Assembly: GCF_027923385.1 (NCBI RefSeq)
Contig: NZ_BSEC01000001.1
Span: 880,501 to 944,500 of the forward strand
Direction of reading: 5' to 3'
Length of the DNA stretch: 64,000 bases
DNA from: Methylocystis echinoides
GTDB lineage: Bacteria; Pseudomonadota; Alphaproteobacteria; Rhizobiales; Beijerinckiaceae
Under the pieces are notes generated by a model. The model made no database searches, was not told the DNA's origin, and was given only the letters and a program-made list of their open reading frames with translations. The position numbers and the translations under genes were made by a program. Within the stretch, counting starts at the first letter, position 1, and each line of letters begins with the position of its first letter. Shown piece after piece: positions 53,839-64,000 of the stretch.

Positions 53839-55332
53839 TCAGGACATGGTCGGGATAACGAAGCTCGCGCCCTCCTTCACGCCGCTCGGCCAGCGCGAGG
53901 TGACGGTCTTGGTCCGTGTGTAAAAGCGGAAGGCGTCCTCGCCGTGCTGGTTGAGATCGCCAAAGGCGGAGCGTTTCCAGCCGCCGAAAGTGTAATAGGC
54001 GAGGGGCGTCGGAATCGGCACATTGACGCCAACCATGCCGACCTGCACGCGCGAGGTGAAATCGCGCGCGGCGTCGCCGTCGCGGGTGAAGATGGCGACG
54101 CCATTGGCGTAGTCATGCGCATTCACCAGCGCGAGCGCCTCTTCGTAGCTTTGCGCGCGTAGCACGCTCAGCACGGGACCGAAAATTTCTTCCTTGTAGA
54201 TTCTCATTTGCGGCGTCACCGCGTCGAAGAGGCAGCCGCCCATGAAGAAGCCGTCCTCATAGCCCTGCATTCTGAAGTCGCGCCCGTCGACGACGAGCCG
54301 CGCGCCTTCCTCGACGCCAAGCGCGACGTAAGTCTTCACACGCTCGAGATGCGCCCGCGAGATCAGCGGGCCGAAATCGGCGGAAGGATCGGTCGACAGG
54401 CCGATCTTCAGACTTTCGACGCGCGGCGCGAGTTGATCGATCAAGGCCTGCGCGGTTTCTTCGCCGACGGGGACCGCGACGGAAATCGCCATGCAACGCT
54501 CGCCCGCCGAGCCATAGGCGGCGCCGATCAGCGCGTCGACGGCCTGGCCCATATCGGCGTCGGGCATGATGACCATGTGATTCTTGGCCGCGCCGAAGCA
54601 TTGCGCGCGCTTTCCCTGTGCGCAGGCGCGGGCGTAGACATATTCGGCGATGGCGCTCGAGCCGACGAAGGCGACGGCTTTCACCTCCGGATCGTCGAGC
54701 AGCGCGTCGACGGCTTCCTTGTCGCCGATGACGACATTGAAGACGCCCGGCGGCAGGCCCGCCTCGATCATCAGCTCGGCCAGCCGCAGCGGCGTTTGCG
54801 GGTCGCGCTCCGAGGGCTTCAGCACAAAAGCGTTGCCGCAGGCGATGGCCGGCGCGGCCATCCAGAGCGGGATCATCGCCGGGAAATTGAAGGGCGTGAT
54901 CCCCGCCGCAACGCCGAGAGGCTGGCGCATGGAATAGACGTCGATGCCCGGTCCCGCGGAATCCGTAAAGCCGCCCTTGAGAAGATGCGGCGCCGCTACG
55001 CAGAATTCGACGACCTCCAGACCGCGCTGTATGTCGCCGCGCGCATCCGCAAGCGTCTTGCCGTGCTCGCGCGCGAGAAGCTGGGCGAGAGAGTCCATCT
55101 CGCGCCCGGCCAGCTCCAGAAATTTCATGAAGATGCGGGCGCGCCGCTGCGGGTTCATCGCCGCCCAGCCCGGCTGCGCCGCCCGCGCATTCTCGACCGC
55201 CGCCCGCACTTCTCTCGCGCCCGCAAGCGGGGCGCGCGCAATCACGGAGCCGGTCATGGGTTCGAACACATCGACAAAGCGGGCGCCGCCGCTCGCCCGT
55301 TCGCCGCCGATGAAATGAGTGAGCTCAAACAT
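53839..55332 (-). CDS. mmsA: methylmalonate-semialdehyde dehydrogenase (acylating)
   Basis: It converts methylmalonate semialdehyde with CoA and NAD to propionyl-CoA. The 497-residue aldehyde dehydrogenase has the active-site cysteine in GSAGERCMAIS, preceded by the MmsA-specific GAAKNHMVIMPDAD, plus NFPAMIPLWM. It is the first gene of the mmsA-mmsB operon and is divergent from phhA across 110 bases. Propionyl-CoA carboxylase is not in the window; mutA (40.5 kb) serves the next steps. Confidence 0.95.
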   Translation of the reverse strand: MFELTHFIGGERASGGARFVDVFEPMTGSVIARAPLAGAREVRAAVENARAAQPGWAAMNPQRRARIFMKFLELAGREMDSLAQLLAREHGKTLADARGDIQRGLEVVEFCVAAPHLLKGGFTDSAGPGIDVYSMRQPLGVAAGITPFNFPAMIPLWMAAPAIACGNAFVLKPSERDPQTPLRLAELMIEAGLPPGVFNVVIGDKEAVDALLDDPEVKAVAFVGSSAIAEYVYARACAQGKRAQCFGAAKNHMVIMPDADMGQAVDALIGAAYGSAGERCMAISVAVPVGEETAQALIDQLAPRVESLKIGLSTDPSADFGPLISRAHLERVKTYVALGVEEGARLVVDGRDFRMQGYEDGFFMGGCLFDAVTPQMRIYKEEIFGPVLSVLRAQSYEEALALVNAHDYANGVAIFTRDGDAARDFTSRVQVGMVGVNVPIPTPLAYYTFGGWKRSAFGDLNQHGEDAFRFYTRTKTVTSRWPSGVKEGASFVIPTMS

Positions 55333-55442
55333 TCTGCTGCTCCACTTAGGGCGTCACGCCGCGCCGCACAGACTGCGCGCCCGGGCGGCTTCAAGCACGC
55401 GCCGCATGACATAAATAGAGAGGAGGACGCGCGAGGTCCGTC

Positions 55443-56318
55443 ATGGCCGAAGCTTTGCAGAAGAACCGCTACGCCGATGCGCCGCGCAGGGCGGACTGGA
55501 CGATTGACCAGCAATGGACGTCCTATACGCCGCAGGAGCATGATCGCTGGAACCGTCTCTTCGCGCGACAGGCGAAGCTGCTGCCGGGCCGCGCCTGCGA
55601 CGCCTTTCTCGCCGCAAAGCAGAAGCTCGAATTGTCGCGCGACGGCATTCCCGATTTCGCGGAATTGAGCGCGCGTCTCTCCGTTTTCACCGGTTGGCGC
55701 GTCGTGCCGGTGGCGGGGCTCATTCCCGACGACGCCTTTTTCGATCACCTCGCCAACCGCCGCTTTCCGGCCGGCGCCTTCATCCGTCCGGAGCACGAGC
55801 TCGATTATCTCTCCGAACCGGATGTCTTCCACGACGTCTTCGGCCATGTGCCGCTGCTTGCCGATCCGGTCTATGCGGAATTTCTGGAAGCCTATGGCAA
55901 GGGCGGACAGCGCGCCCTGCGACGGGGCCAGCTCCATCATCTGGCGCGGCTCTACTGGTATACGGTCGAATTCGGCCTGATCTCGACGTCGCAAGGGCTG
56001 CGCATCTTCGGCGCGGGCATTCTGTCGTCGCCCGGCGAAACCGTGTTCGCGCTGGAGGATTCGTCTCCCAACCGCATCGCCTTCGATCTCGAACGCGTCA
56101 TGCGCACCAAATATATCATCAGCGATTATCAGCAGACCTATTTCGTCGTGGAGAGCTTCGAGCAGCTTCTGCAGAAATGCTACCAGGACTTCGGCGCGCT
56201 CTACGATGATTTGAGAATGCAGCCCGACATCGCGGCGCAGGAGATCACCCCCGCCGACCGCATCCTCACCAAAGGCGATCATCATTATTTCGAGGGCAGG
56301 GGCCTCGCCGCGGAGTGA
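55443..56318 (+). CDS. phhA: phenylalanine 4-monooxygenase
   Basis: This pterin-dependent iron hydroxylase makes tyrosine from phenylalanine. The 291-residue bacterial-type enzyme has iron ligands in EPDVFHDVFGHVPLL (two His) and the Glu of YWYTVEFGLI. The start follows GAGGAGGACG. It is monocistronic and convergent with fahA (18-base gap). It feeds the tyrosine pathway encoded alongside. Confidence 0.95.
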   Translation: MAEALQKNRYADAPRRADWTIDQQWTSYTPQEHDRWNRLFARQAKLLPGRACDAFLAAKQKLELSRDGIPDFAELSARLSVFTGWRVVPVAGLIPDDAFFDHLANRRFPAGAFIRPEHELDYLSEPDVFHDVFGHVPLLADPVYAEFLEAYGKGGQRALRRGQLHHLARLYWYTVEFGLISTSQGLRIFGAGILSSPGETVFALEDSSPNRIAFDLERVMRTKYIISDYQQTYFVVESFEQLLQKCYQDFGALYDDLRMQPDIAAQEITPADRILTKGDHHYFEGRGLAAE

Positions 56319-56336
56319 CGTCTTCTCTCCCCCGCG

Positions 56337-57343
56337 TCACACGACAGGGACAACGCGCTGTTCAATTGCGCCGAAGATGGGATGTCTGTCCTTGTCGACC
56401 ATTTCGATGCGGATCGTATCGCCGGGTTTCAGAAAGGGCGTGCGCGCCTCGCCGCCAAGGAGTTTCTCGACGGTGCGCTGCTCGGCGATGCAACTATAGC
56501 CAAGCCCGCCTTGCGTCACCGGCAGGCCCGGCCCGCCGTCCGCGCCGCGATTGGAGACGGTTCCCGAGCCGATGATCGCGCCGGCCGACAGAGGCCGCGT
56601 GCGCGCCGCGTGGGCGATGAGGTCGGCGAAGTCGAAGGTCATGTCCGCGCCCGCGTCGGGATGGCCGAGCGGCGCGCCATTGATCGCGACATGCAGCGGC
56701 AGGGAGAGCCTGGCGCCGTCCCATGCCGACCCGAGTTCGTCCGGCGTCACCGCGACAGGCGAGAAGGCGGAGGAGGGCTTGGACTGAAAGAAACCAAACC
56801 CTTTCGCCAGTTCGCCGGGCACACGTTCGCGCAGGGTGATGTCGTTCACGAGCATGACCAGGACGATGTGTCGACGCGCGGCTTGCGGCGTGACGCCCAA
56901 CGGCACGTCGTCTGTGATGACGGCGACTTCGCCCTCCAGATCGAGGCCGTCCGCAGGGTCATGGAGCGGGATCGGATCGCGCGGGCCAAGAAAGGCGTCC
57001 GAGCCGCCCTGATAGATGAGGGGATCGGTGAGAAAGGAATCAGGCATCTCCGCGCCGCGCGCCTTGCGCACGAGCCTGACATGGTTGACGTAGGCCGAGC
57101 CATCCGCCCATTGGTAGGCGCGCGGCAGCGGGGACGCGCAATCCCGTTCGCGGAAGCGGAAGGTCGTCGTCGTCTCGGCCTCGACCCTCTCCGCGAGCGA
57201 TCGTAACAGCGGCGCGGTCTCCGCCCAATTGTCGAGCGCGGCCTGTAGCGTTGGCGCGATCTCTCCGGCCAGCGCGGCGCGGGTCAGATCGCGCGAAACG
57301 ACGACGAGCCGGCCGTCGCGGCCACCCTTCAGCGACGCGAGTT

Positions 57344-57347
<4 letters not shown>
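56337..57347 (-). CDS. fahA: fumarylacetoacetate hydrolase
   Basis: This last step of tyrosine breakdown hydrolyses fumarylacetoacetate to fumarate and acetoacetate. The 336-residue FAH-fold protein has metal and active-site blocks [21 protein letters not shown], and [15 protein letters not shown]. The ATG at 57347 overlaps the hmgA stop (ATGA) and has GGAGG six bases upstream, which decides against an ATG 17 codons earlier. The exact substrate is taken from the operon context. Confidence 0.92.
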
Positions 57348-58648
<1,301 letters not shown>

Positions 58649-58649
58649 C

Positions 58650-59756
58650 TCACCCTGCCGGCTTCAATGCGCCGCGTCTCAGCTGATCTTCCTCGATCGA
58701 CTCGAAAAGCGCGCGGAAATTTCCTTCGCCAAAGCCTTCGTCGCCCTTGCGCTGGATGAATTCGAAGAAGATCGGACCGATCACGGTCTTGGAAAAAATC
58801 TGGAGCAGCAGTTGTGGCCGGCCCCCGCCCGCGATTGCGCCGTCGATGAGAACGCCCAGCGCCTTGAGCCGCTCGATCGGCTCGCCATGACCGGGAAGGC
58901 GCCGCTCGACCGCTTCATAATAGGAATCCGGCGGCGCCGGCATGAAGTCGAGGCCGCGTTCGCGCAGGCGGCCGACTGTCTCATAAATGTCGCGGCAGGC
59001 GCAGGCGATGTGCTGCACGCCCTCGCCCCTGTAAGCCGCGAGGAATTCCTCGATCTGGCTGGCTTCGTCGGCGCTTTCGTTGATGGGGATGCGAATCTTG
59101 CCGCAGGGGCTGGTCATCGCGCGGGAATAAAGCCCCGTGAAGCGACCTTCGATATCGAAGTAGCGGATTTGCTGGAAGTTGAACAACCGCGCATACCAGT
59201 CGGCAAGTTCGTCCATCCGTCCGCGCCGCACGTTATGGGTCAGATGATCGATCTGCGTGAGTCCAACCCCTTCGGGGCGCGGATCGCGCGCGCCGGTCCA
59301 GCGAAAATCAACGTCCCAGATCGAGCCCCTGTCGTCATACCGGTCGACGAGATAGATCAGCGCGCCGCCCACTCCTTCGATGGCGGGAATGTTCAGCTCC
59401 ATCGGCCCTGTGCGGGAGGCGACCAGCGTCGCGCCAAAGGCCTCGGCGCGGGCCAGGGCGACGCGCGCGTCCCTGACGCGAAAGCCGAGCGCGCAGACGC
59501 ACGGGCCATGCGCGCGCGCAAATTGCGCCGCGAAACTGTCGCGCTCGGCGTTGAGCACGTAATTGATCTCGTTTTGGCGCCAGAGCGTCACATCCTTCGA
59601 GCGGTGCCGCGCCACGGGCGCGAACCCCATTGTGTCGAACAGGGCGGCGAGCTTCGCCGGCTCGGGATGGGCGAATTCGACAAATTCGAAACCATCCGTT
59701 CCCATCGGATTGTCGACCGAGGAGAGCGGGGTGGGATCGGACACGAGCGTCGTCAT
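58650..59756 (-). CDS. hppD: 4-hydroxyphenylpyruvate dioxygenase
   Basis: It converts 4-hydroxyphenylpyruvate to homogentisate. The 368-residue vicinal-oxygen-chelate protein has its first iron His in QIDHLTHNV, the second in VQHIACAC, the Glu in FFEFIQRKG, and the C-terminal gate [11 protein letters not shown]. It is first in the operon hppD-hmgA-fahA and divergent from maiA across 102 bases. Confidence 0.96.
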   Translation of the reverse strand: MTTLVSDPTPLSSVDNPMGTDGFEFVEFAHPEPAKLAALFDTMGFAPVARHRSKDVTLWRQNEINYVLNAERDSFAAQFARAHGPCVCALGFRVRDARVALARAEAFGATLVASRTGPMELNIPAIEGVGGALIYLVDRYDDRGSIWDVDFRWTGARDPRPEGVGLTQIDHLTHNVRRGRMDELADWYARLFNFQQIRYFDIEGRFTGLYSRAMTSPCGKIRIPINESADEASQIEEFLAAYRGEGVQHIACACRDIYETVGRLRERGLDFMPAPPDSYYEAVERRLPGHGEPIERLKALGVLIDGAIAGGGRPQLLLQIFSKTVIGPIFFEFIQRKGDEGFGEGNFRALFESIEEDQLRRGALKPAG

Positions 59757-59858
59757 GACTGTTTGCCTCAGGACGCCGGGACGTGAGGAGAGAAATATTG
59801 CGCGCCTTCCTCCGGGAAAGCCCTATCTCAGTCTTCAGCGCAGATTTTGGAGAGCTAC

Positions 59859-60515
59859 ATGCTGCTTTATGACTATTTTCGTTCGTCGGCGGCGTTCAGG
59901 GTGCGTATCGCGCTTGCGCTCAAGGGGATCGCCGTCGAACGGCGCTTCGTCCATCTCCTGCGCGGCGGCGGGGAGCAGAAGCAACCGGATTACCTTCGCA
60001 GGAATCCGCAGGGGCTTGTGCCCGCGCTGGAACTGGATGATGGCGTCGTTCTGACCCAGTCGCTCGCCATCATCGAGTATCTGGAGGCGCTCAAGCCCGA
60101 GCCGCGGCTCATTCCGGATGATCCCGTGTGCGCTGCGCAATCGCGCGCCGCGGCGCTCGCCATCGCCTGCGACACGCATCCGCTCGGCAATCTTCGCGTC
60201 GTCTCCTATCTCGAAACGGAGCTGCACCAGGGTCATGACGCGATTGTAAACTGGCGGACGCACTGGGCGACTCTCGGGCTGGCGGCGCTTGAAGGCCTCA
60301 TCCGGCCAGCGCCTTTCTGTTTCGGGCGCGAACCCAACATCGCCGACATATGCCTCGCGCCGCAGGTCTTTTACGCGGAGCGTTTTGGCGTCCCGCTCGA
60401 CGCCTTCCCCAAGCTGCGCACAGTCGCCGCCGCCTGCGCACAACATCCAGCCTTCGTCGCCGCGCATCCTGCCGCGCAGCCGGACGCGGATCAGGCGCCG
60501 GGTCAGGCGCCTTGA
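59859..60515 (+). CDS. maiA: maleylacetoacetate isomerase (zeta-class GST)
   Basis: This glutathione-dependent enzyme converts maleylacetoacetate to fumarylacetoacetate. The 218-residue zeta GST has YFRSSAAFRVRIAL in place of the usual SS(A/C)xx-RVRIAL, the glutathione loop QSLAIIEYLE and the C-terminal PNIADICLAPQ. GGAGAG precedes the ATG at 59859. It sits first in a plus-strand run with leucine genes although it belongs to the tyrosine pathway encoded on the other strand. Confidence 0.92.
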   Translation: MLLYDYFRSSAAFRVRIALALKGIAVERRFVHLLRGGGEQKQPDYLRRNPQGLVPALELDDGVVLTQSLAIIEYLEALKPEPRLIPDDPVCAAQSRAAALAIACDTHPLGNLRVVSYLETELHQGHDAIVNWRTHWATLGLAALEGLIRPAPFCFGREPNIADICLAPQVFYAERFGVPLDAFPKLRTVAAACAQHPAFVAAHPAAQPDADQAPGQAP

Positions 60516-60578
60516 AACGCTCAGGCGGCGGCAAATATAGCCGTTATGCCGCCGTCTGGCGGCGAGGAACGAGGTGGG

Positions 60579-61748
60579 ATGCGCCACTTTACCCCCGTAA
60601 TGGATTTCGATCTCGGCGAGACCGCGGCGCTGTTGCGTCAGCAGGTGGAGACCTTCGCCGCGCGCGAGATTGCGCCGCGGGCGGCGCAAATCGACGCCGA
60701 AAACGCCTTCCCTCCCGAGTTGTGGTCGAAGATGGGCGCGCTGGGCGTGCTGGGCGTCACGGTCGGTGAGGAATATGGCGGCGCGGGTCTGGGTTATCTC
60801 GATCATGTGATCGTGATGGAAGCGATCAGCCGCGCCTCGGCGTCGGTTGGCCTTTCCTACGGCGCGCATTCAAATCTGTGCGTCAACCAGATTCACCGCA
60901 ATGGCCGTGCCGCGCAGAAGCGCCAATATCTGCCCGGGCTCGTCTCCGGCGCGCAGGTCGGCGCGCTCGCCATGTCGGAGCCTGGCGCCGGATCGGACGT
61001 CACCAGCATGCAGCTCCACGCCGAGAAGCGTGGCGACGTCTATCTCCTCAACGGCTCGAAAATGTGGATCACGAACGGCCCCGACGCCGACGTCGTGATT
61101 GTTTACGCCAAGACGCAGCCTGCTGCGGGCGCCCACGGCATCACGGCTTTCATTGTCGAACGCGGATTCAGGGGCTTCAGCGCCGGTCCGAAACTCGACA
61201 AGCTCGGCATGCGCGGCTCCAACACCTGCGAGCTCCTATTCGAGGATTGCGTCGTCCCTGTCGAGAATGTGCTCGGCCTTCCCGAGCAGGGCGTCAATGT
61301 GCTCATGAGCGGGCTCGATTTCGAGCGCGCGGTTCTCGCCGGCGGCCCGATCGGGATCATGCGCGCCTGCATGGATATCGTGCTGCCATATGTGCACGAC
61401 CGCAAGCAGTTTGGTCGGGCGATCGGCGAATTCGAACTGATGCAGGGCAAGCTTGCAGACATGTATACGGCATTGAGCGCGACGCGCGCGCTTGTCTATG
61501 CCGTCGCAAAGGCCTGTGATCTCGGCCGCGTGACACGCAAGGACGCCGCCAGCGCCATTCTCTTCGCCAGCGAGCGCGCCACATGGATGGCCCTTGAGGC
61601 GATCCAATGCCTTGGCGGCAACGGCTACACCAATGATTATCCAACCGGCCGACTGCTCCGCGACGCCAAGCTCTATGAAATCGGAGCCGGCACAAGTGAG
61701 ATCCGTCGCATGCTGATTGGGCGCGAGCTATTCATGGAGACTCGTTAG
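60579..61748 (+). CDS. ivd: isovaleryl-CoA dehydrogenase
   Basis: This FAD enzyme oxidises isovaleryl-CoA to 3-methylcrotonyl-CoA in leucine breakdown. The 389-residue acyl-CoA dehydrogenase has FAD/substrate blocks [13 protein letters not shown] and [10 protein letters not shown]. The Glu in [18 protein letters not shown] corresponds to the IVD catalytic base and sets it apart from other acyl-CoA dehydrogenases. [20 protein letters not shown] closes the fold. The start at 60579 has GAGG; an ATG 21 bases later is an alternative. Confidence 0.94.
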   Translation: MRHFTPVMDFDLGETAALLRQQVETFAAREIAPRAAQIDAENAFPPELWSKMGALGVLGVTVGEEYGGAGLGYLDHVIVMEAISRASASVGLSYGAHSNLCVNQIHRNGRAAQKRQYLPGLVSGAQVGALAMSEPGAGSDVTSMQLHAEKRGDVYLLNGSKMWITNGPDADVVIVYAKTQPAAGAHGITAFIVERGFRGFSAGPKLDKLGMRGSNTCELLFEDCVVPVENVLGLPEQGVNVLMSGLDFERAVLAGGPIGIMRACMDIVLPYVHDRKQFGRAIGEFELMQGKLADMYTALSATRALVYAVAKACDLGRVTRKDAASAILFASERATWMALEAIQCLGGNGYTNDYPTGRLLRDAKLYEIGAGTSEIRRMLIGRELFMETR

Positions 61749-61758
61749 AAGAGGCGCA

Positions 61759-63360
61759 ATGGCGATCATCGAAAGCTCCGTCGACCCGCGCGCCGCCGAC
61801 TTCGCGCAGAATCGGGACGCGATGACCGCGCTGCTCGAGAATCTGCGCGCCGTTTCGCAAAAGATACGGGAAGGCGGCGGCGACGAAGCGAGACGGCGTC
61901 ACCTCTCGCGCGGCAAGATGCTGGCGCGCGAGCGCATAGAGGCTCTGATCGACCCGCTCTCGCCCTTTCTGGAAATCGGCCATTTTGCCGCGCATGACAT
62001 GTATGACGGCAAGCTCGCCAGCGCCGGAGTCGTCGCCGGCGTGGGGCGCATACAGGGCCGCGCCTGCATGATCATCGCAAATGACGCGACCGTGAAGGGC
62101 GGCGTCTATTTTCCGATGACCGTGAAGAAACATTTGCGCGCGCAGGAGATCGCCGCGCAAAATCGCCTGCCCTGCCTTTACCTCGTTGACTCGGGCGGGG
62201 CCAATCTGCCGACGCAGGACGAGGTTTTTCCCGACCGTGATCACTTCGGCCGCATTTTCTACAATCAGGCGCGCATGTCCGCCGACGGTATCGCGCAGAT
62301 CGCCGTCGTCATGGGCTCCTGCACGGCGGGCGGCGCCTATGTTCCGGCGATGTGCGACGAGACGATCATTGTGCGCGGGCAGGGAACGATCTTTCTCGCC
62401 GGGCCGCCTTTGGTCGAGGCGGCGACAGGGGAGCGCGTTTCCGCCGAGGAGCTCGGCGGGGCCGATGTGCATTGCGCGCATTCGGGCGTTGCCGATTATA
62501 TGGCGGAAAATGATGCGCATGCGCTTGCACTGGCGCGGGGAATCGTCGGTCGTCTTCCATCGGGCGACAACGGCGTCCGCACGCCGCCAGTCGCGCCGCT
62601 TCACGACCCGGAAGAGCTGTATGGGATCATCCCCCGCGAGCCGCGCAAGCAATTTGACGTGCGCGACATCATCGCGCGCATCGTCGACGCAAGTGATTTC
62701 GACGAGTTCAAGGCGCTCTACGGCCCGACGATCGTGACGGGCTTCGCGCGCATCTGGGGACATGAGGTGGGGATCGTCGCCAACAATGGGGTCATCTTCC
62801 CCGAGAGCGCGCTCAAGGCGACCCATTTCATCGAGATATGCGCCCAGCGCAACACGCCTCTTGTATTTCTCCAGAACACCACCGGCTTCATGGTCGGCAA
62901 GAAATATGAAGCGCAGGGGGTCGCGAAGGAAGGCGCGAAGATGGTGACCGCCGTCGCGACGGCGGCAACGCCCAAATTCACGGTGGTGATCGGCGGCAGT
63001 TTTGGCGCAGGCAATTACGCGATGTGCGGACGGGCCTATGCGCCACGCTTTCTGTGGATGTGGCCGAATGCGCGCATCAGCGTGATGGGGGGCGAGCAGG
63101 CGGCGAATGTCTTGACCCGCATCCGCAGAAACGCGCTCGAGGCGCGCGGCGAGTCCTGGCTCGTGGAGGAGGAGAAGGCATTCACGGCCGGGGTGCGCGC
63201 GCAATATGAACATCAGGGAAGCGCGCTTTATTCCAGCGCCCGTCTCTGGGACGACGGCGTCATTGATCCGGCGCAGACCCGGCGGGTTCTCGCGCTCGCG
63301 CTCTCGGCGAGCGCCAATGCGCCCGTGGAGCGCACACGCTTCGGCCTTTTTCGAATGTGA
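61759..63360 (+). CDS. mccB: 3-methylcrotonyl-CoA carboxylase, carboxyltransferase (beta) subunit
   Basis: It transfers carboxybiotin CO2 to 3-methylcrotonyl-CoA. The 533-residue protein has the two crotonase-like domains, with [20 protein letters not shown] and [19 protein letters not shown]. These match MCC beta rather than propionyl-CoA carboxylase beta. GAGG lies before the ATG at 61759, 10 bases after the ivd stop. The biotin subunit (mccA) is expected just to the right of the window. Confidence 0.95.
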   Translation: MAIIESSVDPRAADFAQNRDAMTALLENLRAVSQKIREGGGDEARRRHLSRGKMLARERIEALIDPLSPFLEIGHFAAHDMYDGKLASAGVVAGVGRIQGRACMIIANDATVKGGVYFPMTVKKHLRAQEIAAQNRLPCLYLVDSGGANLPTQDEVFPDRDHFGRIFYNQARMSADGIAQIAVVMGSCTAGGAYVPAMCDETIIVRGQGTIFLAGPPLVEAATGERVSAEELGGADVHCAHSGVADYMAENDAHALALARGIVGRLPSGDNGVRTPPVAPLHDPEELYGIIPREPRKQFDVRDIIARIVDASDFDEFKALYGPTIVTGFARIWGHEVGIVANNGVIFPESALKATHFIEICAQRNTPLVFLQNTTGFMVGKKYEAQGVAKEGAKMVTAVATAATPKFTVVIGGSFGAGNYAMCGRAYAPRFLWMWPNARISVMGGEQAANVLTRIRRNALEARGESWLVEEEKAFTAGVRAQYEHQGSALYSSARLWDDGVIDPAQTRRVLALALSASANAPVERTRFGLFRM

Positions 63361-63367
63361 GGGAAAG

Positions 63368-64000
63368 ATGGAACTGCTGGAGACGTTCGATGCGCGCGGG
63401 GTGGTGACGCTGACGCTCAACCGTCCGCAACGCCGCAACGCTTTCGACGCGGGCCTTGTCGCCGCTCTGACAGACGCGCTCCGCCGGCTCGACGCCGATC
63501 CCGAAGCGCGCGTGATCATGCTGAGCGGGGCGGGAGAGAATTTCTGCGCGGGGGGCGATATCGAATGGATGCGCGCGGCCGCCAACGCTCCCGCGACGGA
63601 AAACGAGCGGGACGCGCTGATGCTCGCCGCGATGTATGACGCGCTCGACAAACTCTCCAAGCCGACCGTTGCGCTCGTTCAGGGCGCGGCGTTTGGCGGC
63701 GGCGTGGGCCTCGTCGCCTGCTGCGATATCGCGCTCGCGGCGCGGAGCGCCAAATTCTGTCTCAGCGAAGTCCGCCTCGGACTCATTCCGGCCGTCGTCG
63801 GTCCCTATGTCGTCAAGGCCATCGGCATGCGTCGCGCGCGCGCCCTCTTTCTTTCCGCGGAGATCATCGACGCCGAATGCGCGCGCCATATCGGGCTCGT
63901 GCACGAGATCGCGCCGGTTGGCGGGTTGAGCGCGCTCCGTGATCGCGTGATCGAAGCGCTCCTGCTCGGCGCGCCGGGCGCGCAGGCGCAGGCCAAAAGG
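63368..64000 (+). CDS. liuC: enoyl-CoA hydratase, probably methylglutaconyl-CoA hydratase (3' end cut)
   Basis: It hydrates 3-methylglutaconyl-CoA to HMG-CoA in leucine breakdown, by context. 211 codons are visible without a stop and run off the window. The crotonase fold is shown by TLNRPQRRNAFDAGL, the oxyanion-hole region SGAGENFCAGGDIEWM, and GAAFGGGVGLVACCDIALAA. It starts seven bases after the mccB stop, following GAGGGAAAG. Crotonases vary in substrate, so the exact activity rests on the operon. Confidence 0.87.
   Translation, partial: MELLETFDARGVVTLTLNRPQRRNAFDAGLVAALTDALRRLDADPEARVIMLSGAGENFCAGGDIEWMRAAANAPATENERDALMLAAMYDALDKLSKPTVALVQGAAFGGGVGLVACCDIALAARSAKFCLSEVRLGLIPAVVGPYVVKAIGMRRARALFLSAEIIDAECARHIGLVHEIAPVGGLSALRDRVIEALLLGAPGAQAQAKR

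Overview
The window is about 64 kb of high-GC chromosome from an alphaproteobacterium, most likely of the order Hyphomicrobiales (Rhizobiales). Evidence for this includes a clpX-lon arrangement, a GapR (DUF2312) protein, a MatB that closely resembles the Rhodopseudomonas enzyme, and an LprI-domain secreted protein. The phosphofructokinase carries the residues of the pyrophosphate-dependent type, which is known from type II methanotrophs (Methylosinus/Methylocystis) and relatives. That placement is an inference. No rRNA, tRNA, CRISPR array, transposase or integrase was recognised.

Layout. 0-6 kb: protein quality control (lon, cut by the left edge; clpX) and PPi-dependent phosphofructokinase. 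5.6-7.9 kb: a winged-helix regulator divergent from malonyl-CoA synthetase matB, with a palindrome between them. 8-13.3 kb: a two-domain glycosyltransferase, an FkbM-like methyltransferase and two secreted proteins, one very rich in histidine. 13.4-21 kb: secA, a RelE/Xre toxin-antitoxin pair with a promoter that overlaps repeat operators, a divergent polysaccharide deacetylase, a GNAT protein, an alcohol dehydrogenase and a phosphotransferase/kinase fusion. 21-24 kb: an MgtA-type P-type ATPase.

24-31.4 kb is a surface-polysaccharide-like island. It starts with an AT-richer stretch (about 24.0-26.1 kb) that carries a broken and an intact parallel beta-helix protein. Two glycosyltransferases, a flippase and an outer-membrane beta-barrel follow. 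31.5-38.7 kb holds gapR, an RDD membrane protein, the N-degron transferase bpt, a PspA-LemA-membrane protein-HtpX-LemA envelope-stress module, and an L,D-transpeptidase with a strong promoter. 38.7-42.3 kb: NADH dehydrogenase II, a small secreted protein and the small subunit of methylmalonyl-CoA mutase.

42.6-48.4 kb is the most unusual locus. It encodes an atypical acyl carrier protein, a ketosynthase, two hotdog (MaoC) proteins, an SDR reductase, a GT21 ceramide-glucosyltransferase-like enzyme and a processive GT2 enzyme, all on one strand. A 132-base inverted-repeat element sits in the only large gap. I read it as a candidate pathway for an unusual acyl chain plus a glycolipid.

48.4-52.9 kb: a multicopper oxidase, an orphan ParA ATPase, small proteins, and a 342-base gap with a clear intrinsic terminator. 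52.9-64 kb is a catabolic district for valine (mmsB, mmsA), phenylalanine/tyrosine (phhA, hppD, hmgA, fahA, maiA) and leucine (ivd, mccB and an enoyl-CoA hydratase cut by the right edge). With mutA and matB, it shows a cell equipped to use amino-acid carbon through propionyl- and acetyl-CoA.
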